Below, in pieces: positions 29,970 through 42,227 of a stretch of DNA of 64,000 nt. The position numbers and the translations under genes were made by a program. Source of the stretch: Papio anubis (lineage: Eukaryota > Chordata > Mammalia > Primates > Cercopithecidae). The stretch covers positions 94,535,181 through 94,599,180 of the forward strand of contig NC_044984.1 in the NCBI RefSeq assembly GCF_008728515.1, written 5' to 3'. A model generated the notes under the pieces. That model saw only the letters and a list, made by a program, of their open reading frames with translations. It had not been told where the DNA came from and made no database searches. Positions within the stretch are counted from its first letter, which is position 1. Each line of letters starts with the position of its first letter.

Positions 29970-31789
29970 TAACTCTACCTCCTCAGGAAATGCAAGCCCA
30001 AGGAGGAGAGGTGGCTTGTCCAGAATCAAAGAGCAAATTAGGGACTCAGTCAGGATAAAAATATAGGGCTTCTGACAACTAGTCAGGCTAGCACTTTCCC
30101 AAGAAGCAACAACCCCAGGCACTCAAAGTACCCTAGGTTGAGATGATATGAGGAAGATTCAAGCTGTCAAATTCAGTTTCCCAAGATCTGTTCCACAGAA
30201 GATAAGCAGATCTTACTCTAGAAACCACTGATTGAAGGGCATCCTGGTCCCGGAACCACAGAGAATTTGAATATGAGGTGGAAAACTCAGAAAAAAATGT
30301 TAAACTCTCTGGAGAGTAGAAGCCTGGGAGAAAATCAAACCAAACCCATTCTCCTATTGCCACCCAGAGACACTGTCAACATTTTGAGCTCATGGGGAAA
30401 GTGTGGGCTTTTCACATTGTCAATGTCTCTGCTAATGGAGTAAGGCAGCCTGAAACCTCTCACTCCTAGGTCCCATAGTCCCCATTCCCCTTCCAGCTGG
30501 AAACCTGTGCTGTGACCAGAGGAACCAGAAGCAGGGTGAGAACACTTAGTGGACTGGGTCCTAAGATCAAAGACCAGTTTCGTGGCAGTAATCACAGTTC
30601 CTAGGGGAACTGTGATGTCACTATATTCCACTCCTCCCTGGGGTGGGGGTGCCTATCAGCATGACGCCTGAGTCACCACTTTGAGATGTGGGAAAGAGGT
30701 GCAGGGCCAGGACCCAGGTCCTTGGAGATGTCAGCCCAAAGACCCAAGGAAGGTCACACTTGGGGCAGCAGAAGGTAAAGACTGAGTATGGAGCAGGGAG
30801 CCCCAGGAGTCACCCACCCAAAAGTCACCCTGGGGCAACTGGTGAGGGCAGAGGCTGGGCTGCTGAGGGGGAGGGGCTGGCTATAAGATTTTGGTTGGGG
30901 GAGCCCAGAGGCATTGGGTGGGGCCCAGCCTGGTGTGCCTCAGGAGTGGCACAGACTCTGGCAGCAGTCCTACCATCGGAGGGGGACTGGGCCTGGGTCA
31001 GGGGGCCATAACCTGGTGCATTTTACCTTTTTCTTGGCCATGGACAATTTTCTCTGTCAGGTTTCTTCCGATATCACTGGGCAGGGAGAGGCGGGGATGG
31101 GGCCACATCAGTGTGATCCCAGTGACAACTGCTAAACACTACTAGTAGCCTACCACACAGCTGTGTGACTGAGCCAGAGGAGGTGTAACCAGGGTCGCAC
31201 TAGAATGCATAATAGGGGTGTGGCCTTAAAGCTCGAAGCCCCTTGGTCTATGAGAAAGATGAAAGGGAAAGGAGCCATGGCCAGGCAGCAGCATGTCCAG
31301 AGGGACCTGTGGCCTCACAAGGAAAGCTGCTCATGTAACCACTGTTCTCCGCTCACTCTGGGAGAGGGGCAGGGCCAGTTTTCATTTTGAAAACTTTAAA
31401 ACTTTAAAAAATAAACTTTGAAAATAATATGTCTGTGTATTTTATATATGTGTGTGTCTATATGTGTGTGTATCTATATGTCCTTCCAGAGCTGTCTTCA
31501 TTATCCAACTTCTATGCCAGGCCTACGATTTTGGCCTTTTTCATCTTCAAATGGAATAGAAGAATTACCAGTATTCCATCAATTGAGGTACAAATCCTGT
31601 AAAAATGGAAAAATCCATAGCACACTTGATGATTAATGAAGCAGACTACATTATCCAACATTCCAATGAAAAAAATAATCACAATGATTTCTCTTTTTTG
31701 GAAAAAGTTTCTCTTATTCTCCTACATTACTGTTAAGATTTTTTTTAAACAAGAAACATGTCTAATATCTTTAAAAACACAAAGCTTTT
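29970..31789. other. Non-repeat stretch upstream of GOLGA2P
   Basis: No GOLGA2 N-terminal exon is recognised here. GC-rich at 30640-31140. Probably intron of the duplicated GOLGA2 segment or older local sequence, so the duplication edge may lie within it. Confidence 0.35.
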
Positions 31790-32079
31790 GGGCCGGGCGT
31801 GGTGGCTCATGCCTGTAATCCCAGTACTTTGGGACACTGAGACAGGTGGATCACCTGAGGTCAGGAGTTTGAGATCAGACTGGCTGACATGGTGAAACCC
31901 CGTCTCTACTAAAAATACAAAAACTAGCCAGGCGTGGTGATGGGCACCTGTAATTCCAGCTACACAGGAGGCTGAGGCAGGAGAATCGCTTGAACCCAGG
32001 AGGCAGAGGTTGCAGTGAACCGAGATCACGCCACTGCACTTCAGCCTGGGTGACAGAGCAAGACTCCATCTCACAAGAC

Positions 32080-32118
<39 letters not shown>

Positions 32119-32119
32119 A
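31790..32119 (+). mobile_element. Alu with (TAAA)n tail
   Basis: Full-length copy; the tail at 32080-32119 is a ten-unit AAAT/TAAA repeat. Flank AAACACAAAGCTTTTG / AAACACAAAGCTTTCA is the target duplication. Confidence 0.93.
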
Positions 32120-32524
32120 AACACAAAGCTTTCAATTTAATAAGCACTCAAAGCTCTTTACCAGTCTAAAGCAAATACAGGGCCCTTCTAAAGTAAGGCT
32201 AAATGCTAAGTGATGGGGGAGAGAAAAAGGACATAAATAACTCCTACTCTCGTGGGGTTAATCACTAAATCCTATTTTTCTAGAATCACCTGGAATCTCT
32301 AAACCTTGCAAACGAATCTGAATTTCTCACTAAAAAATACTTGGCTACGACTTACAATCATGAAAACCAAGAATTGTGTTATGTCATTGTGTATTGCTTA
32401 TTATCCAAATTCCACACTAGACTGGGATCAATGGTTGAATCTCTCATGATTTGCTCCATAACCTGTGTGCTGCTTATCCCAGACCAAACTAAGCTTTTTT
32501 CTAGAGTTCTACAATTTATAATTA

Positions 32525-32705
32525 GTATACAAGAGTGGTTCTCAAAAATGTAGTCTCTGGACCAGTAGCACCTAAGAACTTTTTACAAATTCTAATTATC
32601 AGACCCCATCCTAGACCTGATGAATCAGAAACTCTGGAGTAGGGCCCAGCAATCTGTGCTTCAATAAACCCTCCAGGTGCTCAAGAACATCTGGCATACA
32701 GCAGG
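32525..32705 (+). mobile_element. MER5A-type DNA transposon fossil
   Basis: GAGTGGTTCTCAAAAATG start, GACCTGATGAATCAGAAACT and GGGCCCAGCAATCTGTGCTT in the order of MER5A. Confidence 0.8.
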
Positions 32706-32834
32706 TAGAAAAATGTGTTTCCTTCTGTAAGTCCAAAGTCAGGGATGCTATATGTTCTGTCTTGATATGAAAAAATGACATGCAATTAAAAGGAATAAAT
32801 CTCCTTCCTACTTCCACCCTCCATCCAATGTGTT

Positions 32835-33143
32835 TTATTTATTTTATTTATTTATTTTTTTGAGATGGAGTCTTGCTCTGTCGCCCAGGCTGGAGTGCAG
32901 TGGCCGGATCTCAGCTCACTGCAAGCTCCGCCTCCCGGGTTCATGCCATTCTCCTGCCTCAGCCTCCTGAGTAGCTGGGACTACAGGCGCCTGCCACCTC
33001 ACCCGGCTAGTTTTTTGTATTTTTTAGTAGAGACGGGGTTTCACCGTGTTAGCCAGGATGGTCTCGATCTCCTGACCTCGTGATCTGCCCGTCTCGGCCT
33101 CCCAAAGTGCTGGGATTACAGGCTTGAGCCACCGAGCCCGGCC
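32835..33143 (-). mobile_element. Young Alu, Old World monkey AluY type
   Basis: Nearly consensus, with the same GGCCGGATCTCAGCTC and GGCTTGAGCCACCGAGCCCG variants as 29171-29481. Flanked by CAATGTGTTTTATTT (32826-32840) and CAGTGTGTTTTATTT (33144-33158). Confidence 0.9.
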
Positions 33144-33738
33144 CAGTGTGTTTTATTTTTATAAGTTAAATTAGAAAACAAGTGGCAATCAGAGATTTAG
33201 TCTAAAAAGTGTATTTACAGGTAACAGTTCTCATCCAGCCTGATCTCACACAATACCATTTACATCCTCTTACATCTAAAGTTTCAGAAAAGGATCTTCA
33301 CAATGTAAGTCTCAGGCACACTAGGAGTTCTATAATAAAAGATCACGTAGATCTGAATGTCCAAACTTATTAGAGAAAAAAAATGGAATCATTGGTTATA
33401 TTTTCAAATTGCATTCAATACAAAATTAAAGTTTTGAAAAATTTTCACCTTCATAATTCTAAGTTAATAGAATTAAACCAGAATACTCCATTCTTTCAAA
33501 GCCTCTAGCCAGGCAAAATTTTACTCTATTACTTCTTGCTTTCAATGGATACAAAAGGGAGTCCTGGTAGGCACATTTTGTATACCTGCAAAGATGCAGA
33601 ACAGTTCCATCTGTTCAATATTAAAACACAAGTCCTGTAAACCTCAGATGGTAAGTGTAATACTTCAGCACTAGGACCAAAGCCTCAAATGTGAAAAGAT
33701 ACCAAGAACACCACTAGCAAACAAAAGTAAACTCTCAA
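33144..33738. other. AT-rich stretch without recognised feature
   Basis: No repeat, exon or gene recognised. Confidence 0.3.
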
Positions 33739-34015
33739 CCAGAAACAGTAGTTCACACCTGTAATCCTAGCACTTTGGCAAGCCAAGGTGGGAGGATTAC
33801 TTGAACTCAGGAGTTCAAGACCAGCCTGGGCAGCACAGCGAATTCGTATCTCTACAGAAAATTTTAAAAATCAGCAGGGCGTGGTGGTACACACCTGTAG
33901 TCCTAGCTACTTGGGAGGCTGAGGCAGGAAAATAACTTGAGTCCCAGAGTTTGAGGCTGCAGTAGCTATGATCATGCCACTACACTCCAGCTTGGGTGAC
34001 AGAGCAAGACCTAGA
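33739..34015 (+). mobile_element. AluJ, diverged
   Basis: CCAGAAACAGTAGTTCACAC head, no long A-tail, many substitutions. Confidence 0.88.
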
Positions 34016-34189
34016 TAATTACATTCTGTCCTGCTCCTGTTTACACTAAAATCACTAAGTTAAAATGCTTTCATTCAGCAGGATAAAAATTAAGTAAAAT
34101 GTGACTTTGGAGTTTGGCTAGCAAAAAACAAAGGAAGAAAAAATAAAGCAAAATGACAAATTACTTACTGGGAGAAAGTTTTTGAAACT

Positions 34190-34680
34190 TCAATGACAGA
34201 TAAAAGGTTTGTATCCTTAGCTTATAAAGAAATCTTTAAATTACTCAGAAAAAGACAAATGATTAAAAAAAGATAAAATATTTTATAATTTTATAAAATT
34301 ACTCAGAAAAAACCAAATGATTTCTAACAGAAAGTGGGCAATGGAGAAACAGGCACTTACTACAAAAATAAAAACGGCCAGTAAGCACATAAAAAAGATT
34401 CAAAAGCACTAAAACCAAAGAAATGTAATGAAAACAATATTTTCTGCTTAAAGACCAGCAAAGATGCCAAATGGAAGGAGGAAACTGGAGCTCTGTCACT
34501 GTTGGTGGGAGTATAAACTGAACCAATTTTCCTGCAGGATAATTTGAAAATTTCTACTAAAATCCCTAAAACTGTTTTATATTATTTTCCTCCAGAAATT
34601 CTACTTCTATGAAATCAGTCCAGAAATGCTTTCCCGAGTCCATTAAAATGTATATATAAAGCTCATTTTAAAGCACTTAT
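34190..34680 (+). mobile_element. Old L1 (L1M) fragment
   Basis: CTGTCACTGTTGGTGGGAGT, then TTTCCTCCAGAAATTCTACT: the end of L1 ORF2 and its 3' region, much mutated. Confidence 0.65.
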
Positions 34681-34865
34681 GAATTTCAGTTGGCATAAAG
34701 TTGAAACAATGACTTTTAGTTTTAAGTTGGTAACAAAAATAAATTCTCTATATATCACTTACTCCTTTCAGCAAAACAACCCAATACATACCTCTGTAGA
34801 AAATGTTTCTTCTGGATTTACCCAAATAACATGATAAATTCTCATTATTTTATTGCTTTTTAAAA

Positions 34866-35170
34866 ATTATTTATTTGCTTATTTATTTAGAGACAAAGTC
34901 TCACTCTGTCGCCCAGGCCGGAATGCAGTGGCGCAATCTCGGCTCAATGAAACCTCCACCTCCGGGGTTCAAGCAATTCTCCTACCTCAGCCACCTGAGT
35001 AGATGGGATTACAGGTGCGTGCCACCATGCCTGGCTAATTTTTTTCTACTTTTAGTAGAGACGGGGTCTCACTGTGTTAGTGAGGATGGTCTTGATTGCC
35101 TGACCTCGTGATCCACCCACCTCAGCCTCCCAAAGTGTTGGGATTACAGGCATGAGCCACCGCGCCCGGC
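34866..35170 (-). mobile_element. Alu
   Basis: Reversed copy with TTATTTATTT-type tail; GGCTCAATGAAACCTCC variant. Confidence 0.92.
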
Positions 35171-35295
35171 CTATTGTTATTTTTTTAAAAAAGACTAAAA
35201 CATATTATATTATATTACAGACACCGGTCACTCAGTATGTCAAAAGGCTTAAGATTGAACTAGATCATCTGCTGAACTTTAAACATAGTACTTAC

Positions 35296-35373
35296 CTCTA
35301 TTTGTAGATGAAGTTTGAAGCAACTGTTTGGCTTTGAGGGAAGTATGAGGCAAATTTTTCAGCCTTTGTGAAA
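35296..35373 (-). other. Candidate 78-bp exon of unknown origin
   Basis: On the minus strand a good acceptor (CTTATTTTTCAACAG) precedes 78 bp that end at a consensus donor, GTAAGTAC. One frame is open throughout (SQRLKNLPHTSLKAKQLLQ..); I do not recognise the peptide. The segment lies between the TBC1D2B-like exon (38804-38967) and the first GOLGA2-like exon, in the same orientation, so it could be an exon of a chimeric lncRNA. Chance splice-site pairs are common in sequence this long. Confidence 0.3.
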
Positions 35374-35379
35374 CTGTTG

Positions 35380-36415
35380 AAAAATAAGGAATTGTAATAT
35401 TTGCCTGTAAGTACAACATAAAGGCTATGGCTTCTGATACAAACTTGAAAATTTATCAGAGTGGAAACCATAAGGTGCAAATATGTTAGAATCCTAGAAG
35501 CAAGAGACCCCATTCTCCACAAAAAGGAAAAAAAAAAGTCAAAAAGAAACAAAAAAGTGATGCTTAGTGCATTAAGGTGGAAAGAAAAGGGGATGGAACA
35601 TAAGCTTTTAAAAATAGTTTCTTATAGATGAGAAAATCTCCAATGTGTCATTGGTCAAAATAGCAAAGAGAAAACAAACCACCAGCAAACATGCTATAGA
35701 TGCAAAGAAAACAAAGATAAAAGTATAGAATAAACTATACAGCACACAGTATAGAATAAAGTAAGTGCAGCACTTGTCCAATGCATAGAAGCAGATTTTG
35801 GCAAAGCAGTTATTGTTAGATGAATTACCCTAATATGAAACCATAATCTCCAAACTATTCGAAAAGGAGAAGAAAACTCAGAACCAAGCAGGCCCTCAGA
35901 AAGTTACAATCTAGTAGCTTCACTATGTTCGGTATCTTATAGCGTACAACTAATTTTTTATCTAGGCTGTGCACATATGTATGTAGGTGGAGGGTTGTAC
36001 GTAATGTTGGTGTGGGTTGAGGGGTCTGGAGGAGTCAGACCATCTGCCTTTTAAAGTTTTCAATGAAGAAAGCTAAGCTTTCTTCCAAACTCCCAATGTA
36101 TTAACTGCACTGAAACTCAAAATTAGCAGGTAAGCAGCAGCCCAGGGCCATCCAGAGATAAAGCAGTTCCAATTTCTCCAATATACAGTTACTATGGCTC
36201 TGACGGACTGATGAGTCTCACACCTACCAGTGTAGTCATCTATTTAAGTGGCTCTAAAATATTTTAGTTACTGTACTGATTTGAAAGTCAGACTTCATAT
36301 ACCTCTAGGATTTATGTGCAAAAAAAGAGCTCTCATTGCTATAAATCTAGCCAAACTGCATAAACATTATTGGGGTGATAAAGGGATACCTGACATTATC
36401 AGAAAGAATTACAAT
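35380..36415. other. AT-rich stretch without recognised feature
   Basis: No family-level repeat or exon recognised. One short local repeat occurs at 35719-35761 (AGTATAGAATAAACTATACAGCACACAGTATAGAATAAAG). Confidence 0.3.
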
Positions 36416-36742
36416 TTCTTAGCCAGGTGTGGTGGCTCACGACTATAATCCCAGCACTTACAGGCCTTTGGGAGGCCAAGGCAGGGGGATTCGTTTGAGC
36501 CCAGGAGTTAGAGACTATCCTGGGCAACAAAGGGAGACTCTGTCTCCACAAAAAAATTAAAATTAAAATTAAAAAATAAGCCAGGTATGGTGGTGTGCCT
36601 GTGGTGCCCCATCTACTCAGGAGGCTGAGGTGGGAAAAGTGCTTGAGCCCAGGAGGCTGTAGTGAGCCATGATTGCATCACTGCACTCCATCCAGCACGG
36701 TCAACAGAACAAGGCTCTGTCTTTAAAAAAAAAAAAAAAAAA
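36416..36742 (+). mobile_element. AluJ with internal duplication
   Basis: CCCAGCACTTACAGGCCTTTGGGAGG contains a 9-bp insertion inside the normally invariant CAGCACTTTGGGAGG box. Confidence 0.88.
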
Positions 36743-37004
36743 TTCTGTCTCCTGTACTGCTTAACTCTATCAAAACTTGAAAACTACTCTTTTCTCACAG
36801 ATAATAAACTTTTTAAAAAAGTAACAAATGTGTTTGATTACAAATTTTATAGCACTCTAAACATTACTGTAGCTAAATAACATTAGATACCAACTTAACT
36901 TAAATATTGCCAGGCAGACAAGCAAAAATTTATCCATATCTAAAAACTCAATTTTATAATGGGTTATCTTATTTCTGTTGCACAAAAATACAGGTTACTA
37001 TCGG

Positions 37005-37307
37005 TATTTTTTTTTTTTTTTTTTTTTTGAGACAGAATCTCACTTTGTTGTCCAGGCTGGAGTGCAGTGGCATAATCTCAGCTCACTGCAACCTCTACCT
37101 CCTGAGTTCAAGCAATTCTCCTGCCTCAGCCTCCTGAGTAGCTGGGACTACAGGCACATGCCACCACACCTGGCTAATTTTTGTAGTTTTAGTAGAGACG
37201 GGGTTTCACCATATTGGCCAGGCTGGCCTCGAACACCTGACCTCTTGATCTGCCTGCCTTGGTCCCCTAAAGTGCTGGGATTACAGGTGTGAGCCAAGCA
37301 TCTGGCC
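37005..37307 (-). mobile_element. Alu
   Basis: Reversed copy with T22 tail; ends AAGCATCTGGCC. Confidence 0.92.
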
Positions 37308-37329
37308 TTAGAGTATTTTTCATCTACAT

Positions 37330-37870
37330 ATTTATTCATATATATGTTTCCAACCATTTATATTTTTATTCATTCACTCACTCACTCATTCCTGTTTTTT
37401 GTTTTTTCATTCACTCAAATAGTTTAGTATCTGCTTTACCCAGGTACTGTTTTAGGTATAATGTATCCAGTAGGCAACTAGGTGGATACAGTTCCTACTC
37501 TCATGAAACTAATATTCTAGGAAAGGGGAGAAAGACAATGAGGCAGTGAAATAGAGGGCCTGCCAGATAGTGATAGTTGCTAAGGAGAAAATTAAGTAGA
37601 AAAGAGGGACAAGAAGTAGGAGATTTAAGTTGCAATTATAACTAGGGCAATCAGAAAAGATTTCCCTAAGATGACACTTGCACAAATATCTGAAGGAAGA
37701 TAGGAAATCAGTTATGCACATATGTGGAGAAAGCATTCCAGATGGAAGGAACACCAATTGTAAAGGTTACTGAGATAGGAGCATGCCTTGTAGGTTTGAA
37801 GAACAGAACCTAGGTCGGTTGTTGGAGTGGAATAAATGAGGGCAAAAGGTAACCAACTGAACATACAGTG
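37330..37870. repeat. Probable ancient dispersed repeat
   Basis: TACTGTTTTAGGTATAATGT.., CTCTCATGAAACTAATATTC and GGAAGGAACACCAATTGTAA follow the order of a common ancient mammalian repeat type. Family not named. Confidence 0.4.
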
Positions 37871-38255
37871 ACAGTTCACAATATCTATTAACCATTAAAA
37901 CAATTTTTAATAAAGATTCAATATCAAATACTATCTATAATAAATGCTTCTGGAAAGATCCTATTTGAATTCATAGCTACGGTGACTGCAATGGACCCAA
38001 CCCTATTTATCCCTCAAGTTTTATGTGCGTCGTAATAATAATAGCATCTACAGACAAGCAAAAACTGCATTGGGAATCTGAAGAATAAGATTACACACCG
38101 AACCAGGTCATAAACTGTAAATTTGCCTGATACGGAAAGAATGAAATAAATGATTTTCCCAAAATGCCACAGTCATATAATATTACGCAAATAACAAAAA
38201 TCCAATGTTATTCTGAATTATCAATCTTAATTTTACGAGTTTTCTAAAGACAATT

Positions 38256-38500
38256 TTTTTTTTTTTGAGATACAGTCTCGCTCTGTTGCCCAGGCTGGAG
38301 TGCAGTGGCGCAGTCTCAGCTCACTGCAACCTCTGCCTCCTGGGTTGAAGCAATTCTCCTGCCTGGCTAAGTTTTGTATTTTTAGTAGAGACAGGGTCTC
38401 ACCATGTTGGCCAGGCTGGTCTCGAACTCATGACCTCGTGATCCACCCACCTTGGCCTCCCAAAGTGCTGGTATTATAGGCATGAGCCACTGCACCTGGC
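38256..38500 (-). mobile_element. Alu with about 50-bp internal deletion
   Basis: CTCCTGCCTGGCTAAGTTTTG joins the left and right parts; the CAGCCTCCCAAGTAGCTGGG segment is gone. Confidence 0.9.
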
Positions 38501-38803
38501 TTTGATCATTTATATTAACTAAAAGTTTTTTAAAAATCAATATTTCCATAAAGAGGATCATGACTTCTAAGTGTTCTATTTCCCAAAAAATTTTGAGCCA
38601 TTGGACTAGACAGCCATTTATTTCTTGTAACATTTATTAAATAATTTGCCAAGCTTTTATGTTTTAAGTCCCACAAAGAAAATGCAAGCCTCAATTAGGC
38701 CTTCTGCTTCCAGAAATACCTGCTAATAAAGTGTCTCCCACATCACTGGTGGTTAACAGATGGCAGTAGAGAGAATGACAGACAACAGGAAGTGCATAGA
38801 TAC

Positions 38804-38967
38804 CTTTGTTTCCTTCAGGGGTCGGCTTCTTCTTTTCTTCCTGTACTATGGACTCCTCTAGGTCCTTAGGGGTTGGGTCTAAAAATTCCCACTCTTCATT
38901 GGTATAAAACACAGTCCTCCGACTATCATTATGTCCATTCCCAGGATGGAAAGAATACATCAAATTT
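38804..38967 (-). pseudogene. TBC1D2B internal exon copy
   Basis: A 164-bp open exon with acceptor TTTCTTAATAG and donor GTATCT. It encodes HNDSRRTVFYTNEEWEFLDP followed by TPKDLEESIVQEEKKKPTPE and GNKG. This matches almost exactly the segment I recall after the PH domain of TBC1D2B, a Rab-GAP (TBC domain) protein of endosomes whose human gene is on chromosome 15q24-25. Only a few substitutions separate them (ELLDP/EFLDP, KKLTPE/KKPTPE), but the exon's first residues are diverged. No TBC-domain or coiled-coil exon is nearby. Together with exon 1 at 55663 it shows a partial, intron-retaining duplication, on the same strand as GOLGA2P. Confidence 0.9.
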
Positions 38968-39039
38968 CTATTAAGAAAAATGATATGTGTTATTAACAAA
39001 AAGTAAAACAAAACATAATCTTATGTATATAGGATTGGC

Positions 39040-39640
39040 AAAAATCAAAATATCTGATAATATCAAATGTTGGTGAGAATATGGAGAAACTGGGATTCTT
39101 ATACACTGCTGGTGGGAGTATAAATTGATAATATTACCATGGAGGGTAACTCAGCAAGGTACTGCTAAGTTGGAGAGGTGCCTGCCCCTAACACCCAGTA
39201 TTTCCTAAAAGAAATCCTTACATACGTGCACAAGGAGACACAAACCAGAACACTCACCATAGCACTGTTCATATTACAAAAAACAAAAAAACAAAAAAAA
39301 GGTACAACAACCTAAGTATTCATCAACAGGAGAATACACTGTGGCATACTCATATAGTCAAGTACGATACAGCACTCATTCATTCAACAAATGTTGATTG
39401 ACCCTATAATATGCCAGACAATATCTAGTGAACAAAACACAGCAAGATTCTTGTTCTTGTAGAATGTACATTTCAGCTAAAGCTATCCGTGTCATAGGGA
39501 TAAATATTTTTTAAATGCTGAATGAAAAGTGAAAGAAAATGGAAGAATTATAGGTACAGCATAATACTGTTTTATGTCTTCAGATAATACTGTTAATAGA
39601 GACTATTTATAGATACATACATATGTAGTAAAACTATTTT
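39040..39640 (+). mobile_element. L1M 3' fragment
   Basis: ACACTGCTGGTGGGAGTATA, CACAAGGAGACACAAACCAG and AACCTAAGTATTCATCAACA are decayed L1 ORF2-end and 3'UTR phrases in order. Confidence 0.75.
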
Positions 39641-39730
39641 TTTAAATCCGCACATGAATGACAATAATCAAATACAGAATATTGGCTACTTCTGTAAAGG
39701 GAAAGAAGAATAGGATTAAGAAGAGAGGAT

Positions 39731-40030
39731 TTGGCTGGGCATGGTGGCTCACGTCTGTAATCCCATCACTTTGGGAGGCTGAGGTGGGAAGATCACTTGA
39801 GATCAGGAGTTTGAGACCAGCCTGGCCAACATGGTGAAATCCCATCTCCACTGAAAATACAAAAATTAACCATGTGTGGTGGCACATGCCTATAATCCCA
39901 GCTACTAGGGAGGCTGAGACGGGAGAATTGCTTGAACCCAGGAGATGGAGACTGCAGTGAGCCGAGATTGCACCAATGCACTCCAGCCTGGGCAACAGGG
40001 TGAGACTCTGTCTGGAAAAAAAAAAAGAGG
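39731..40030 (+). mobile_element. Alu
   Basis: GGCTGGGCATGGTGGCTCAC head, A-tail at 40016. Flanks AAGAGAGGATTT and AAGAGGATTTTA mark the target. Confidence 0.92.
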
Positions 40031-40179
40031 ATTTTAATTGTATCTGTACTACTTTGTTTTTAAAAATGCAGTGGAAAAATGACAAAACTATAAAAACGAG
40101 TCATGGCTATCTGCATAATCAATACACTTGCCTGAGTGCTAAAAATATTTCATTAAAAGTTTTAAAAACTAGGTTGGGA

Positions 40180-41600
40180 TTTCCGTTTCCAGTGAAGATG
40201 GAATAACAGGAACTACATTTACCTTCCGCCATGAAAACGAAAGAACTGAAAAAAGTATAGAAACTGTGGTTTTCGGTCATTGGCCGTCAGGCGCAAAGGA
40301 CAGTGATCCTGAGAGAGGGAAAGCCAATGAGGTAAGCCCACCTTACTGCCCGGGGACAGTTTCCGGGCCGGGGTGCAGGCAAGGGGCACCCAGGAGGAGC
40401 CCAGCATCTCTTTGAGCTGAGAAGATAGACTGGGGAGTCTCAAGGCAGTTGCAGCTCACAGAGCAGGGTAATAAAGAGACGGGGGCTGCATAGAGGTAGT
40501 GTTGCAGAGATCTTAGATGGTCCCCCAAATCTTCAACTGAGTACTGATCAGGGCTTGCATGTGAGAAAACTGAGAACAGGGAAAGAACCCCGTGAGAGAA
40601 GCAAAGGAAACAATCCCAGAGCCTCACATAGGACCGGACATAGTGCCTAATCTCACCAGTCAGAGTGGAAAACCTCATAATTCACAGGGCATCAGAAAGA
40701 GTACTCAGAAAGGCTACTGACAGCATCCCTAACGCCTGCTCTCATCTTACCTAGTAAAGCTTAAAAGCAAACTTCAAAAGGATCAAACTGTTTCTGAGTA
40801 ACTTAATACATCCAAGAACAAAGCTCAAGGATATTTATAGCAATACCAAAAAATCCAGCACACAAAAAGGTAAAATTCACAATAGTTGGTATCTAATTTT
40901 AAAAATGACCAGGCATGTGAGAAGTGAGAAGTACAACACGTAATGAGGAGAAAAATCAGTCAACAGAAACAGGCCAGAAACAACAAATGATAACATTAGC
41001 AGACAGGGACTCTAAAAGTTCTAACTGTATTCTTCATGTTCTCGGAGCTAGAAAAAAAGAATGAACATCTTAAGAGACATGGAAGATATTTTTTAAACAA
41101 CAGATTTAAATCAAATTTCCAAAGATAAAACTATAATGCCTGTGGTGAAAAATATGCTAAATGGGAATAAGAGCAGACTAGACATTGTAGAAGGAAAGAC
41201 TAGTGAATTTGATGACCCTGCAATAGAAATGACCTAAAATGAAACAGAAAAAAGACAAAAGAAACAAGGGAAGGAAGGAAGGAAGGAAGGATAGACCAAC
41301 GAGCCAGTCACTGAAGGAGAGCAGAAAGGGAGGAAATGGAATAAAAGTATGTGAAGAAATAATGACCAAAAAATTTTCCAAATTTGATGAAAACTAGAAA
41401 CTCACAGATCAAAGAAGCTCAACAAACTTCAAGCACAAGAATCATGAAGAAAACGGTATCAAGGCACATGATAACTAAATTGCTTAATATAAATAATATT
41501 TACAGTTGTAAGTATAACCTTAACTCGCAAAAGAAATAAAGGAATAGTCAAATTTTAAAAGTTAAACTGTCAAAAGATGAAGAGCCATCTTAAATTAATT
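40180..41600 (+). mobile_element. Probable L1/HAL1-type old LINE, 5' and ORF part
   Basis: GC-richer head (40185-40480) followed by A-rich ORF-like sequence with GAAGAAATAATGACCAAAAA. The plus-strand base composition (A-rich) and phrasing are LINE-like; subfamily not resolved. (GGAA)n at 41270-41290. Confidence 0.5.
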
Positions 41601-41689
41601 CATTTGAGCAGTCAGTAAGTGGAGTGGTGAGGAAGAGAACATGCTCACATGAACCACCTACACATACACATATGCTTATATTCTCTTAC

Positions 41690-42095
41690 TTCATAGAGCC
41701 ATACTTATTGAATACTACTCAGCAATAAAAGAGATGAAATATGAAAACACCAAACAATACAAATAAGTCTCCAAAAGGTTAAGTGAAAGAAAACACACAG
41801 GAGACTACACAGAGTAGGATTCCATTTATATAAAATTTTTTGTAGTGACACAAAGCTATAGTGACAGAAAGCAGATCAGAGGTTGCCCAGGGCTGGGGAT
41901 TAAGGGAAGGGATCAACTGCAAAAGAGCGTGAAGGCATTTTTAAAGGTGATGGAAATGTCCTACTTATCTTGATTATGGAGGTGTTTACATCACTCTGTA
42001 TAATTTCTAAAATTCATCAGCGTATTCACCTAAAATAAGTGAACTTACTGGAGGTAAATTATACCTCAATGAAGTTATTAAAATAAATATGCAAA
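41690..42095 (+). mobile_element. L1M 3' end
   Basis: GAATACTACTCAGCAATAAA, GGTTGCCCAGGGCTGGGGAT and TACCTCAATGAAGTTATT are hallmarks of old L1 3'UTRs; it ends near an A-rich tail. Confidence 0.85.
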
Positions 42096-42227
42096 TAAAT
42101 ACGGAAGAGGAAGAAATGTATAATGTGGTGTTTTCTGAGGAAGATTAAAGGTAAGGAGGCAAAAGGTGGTTTCATCTCTAGTTTGAATCAGGCAGATGAT
42201 ATTCTCATGTAAAATAGTAATTTCTCA

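Noticed and set aside
31021..31075. Possible early golgin exon (AAGAAAAAGGTAAAATG on minus)
   Set aside because: Translation does not match the N-terminal golgin exons I know; likely chance.
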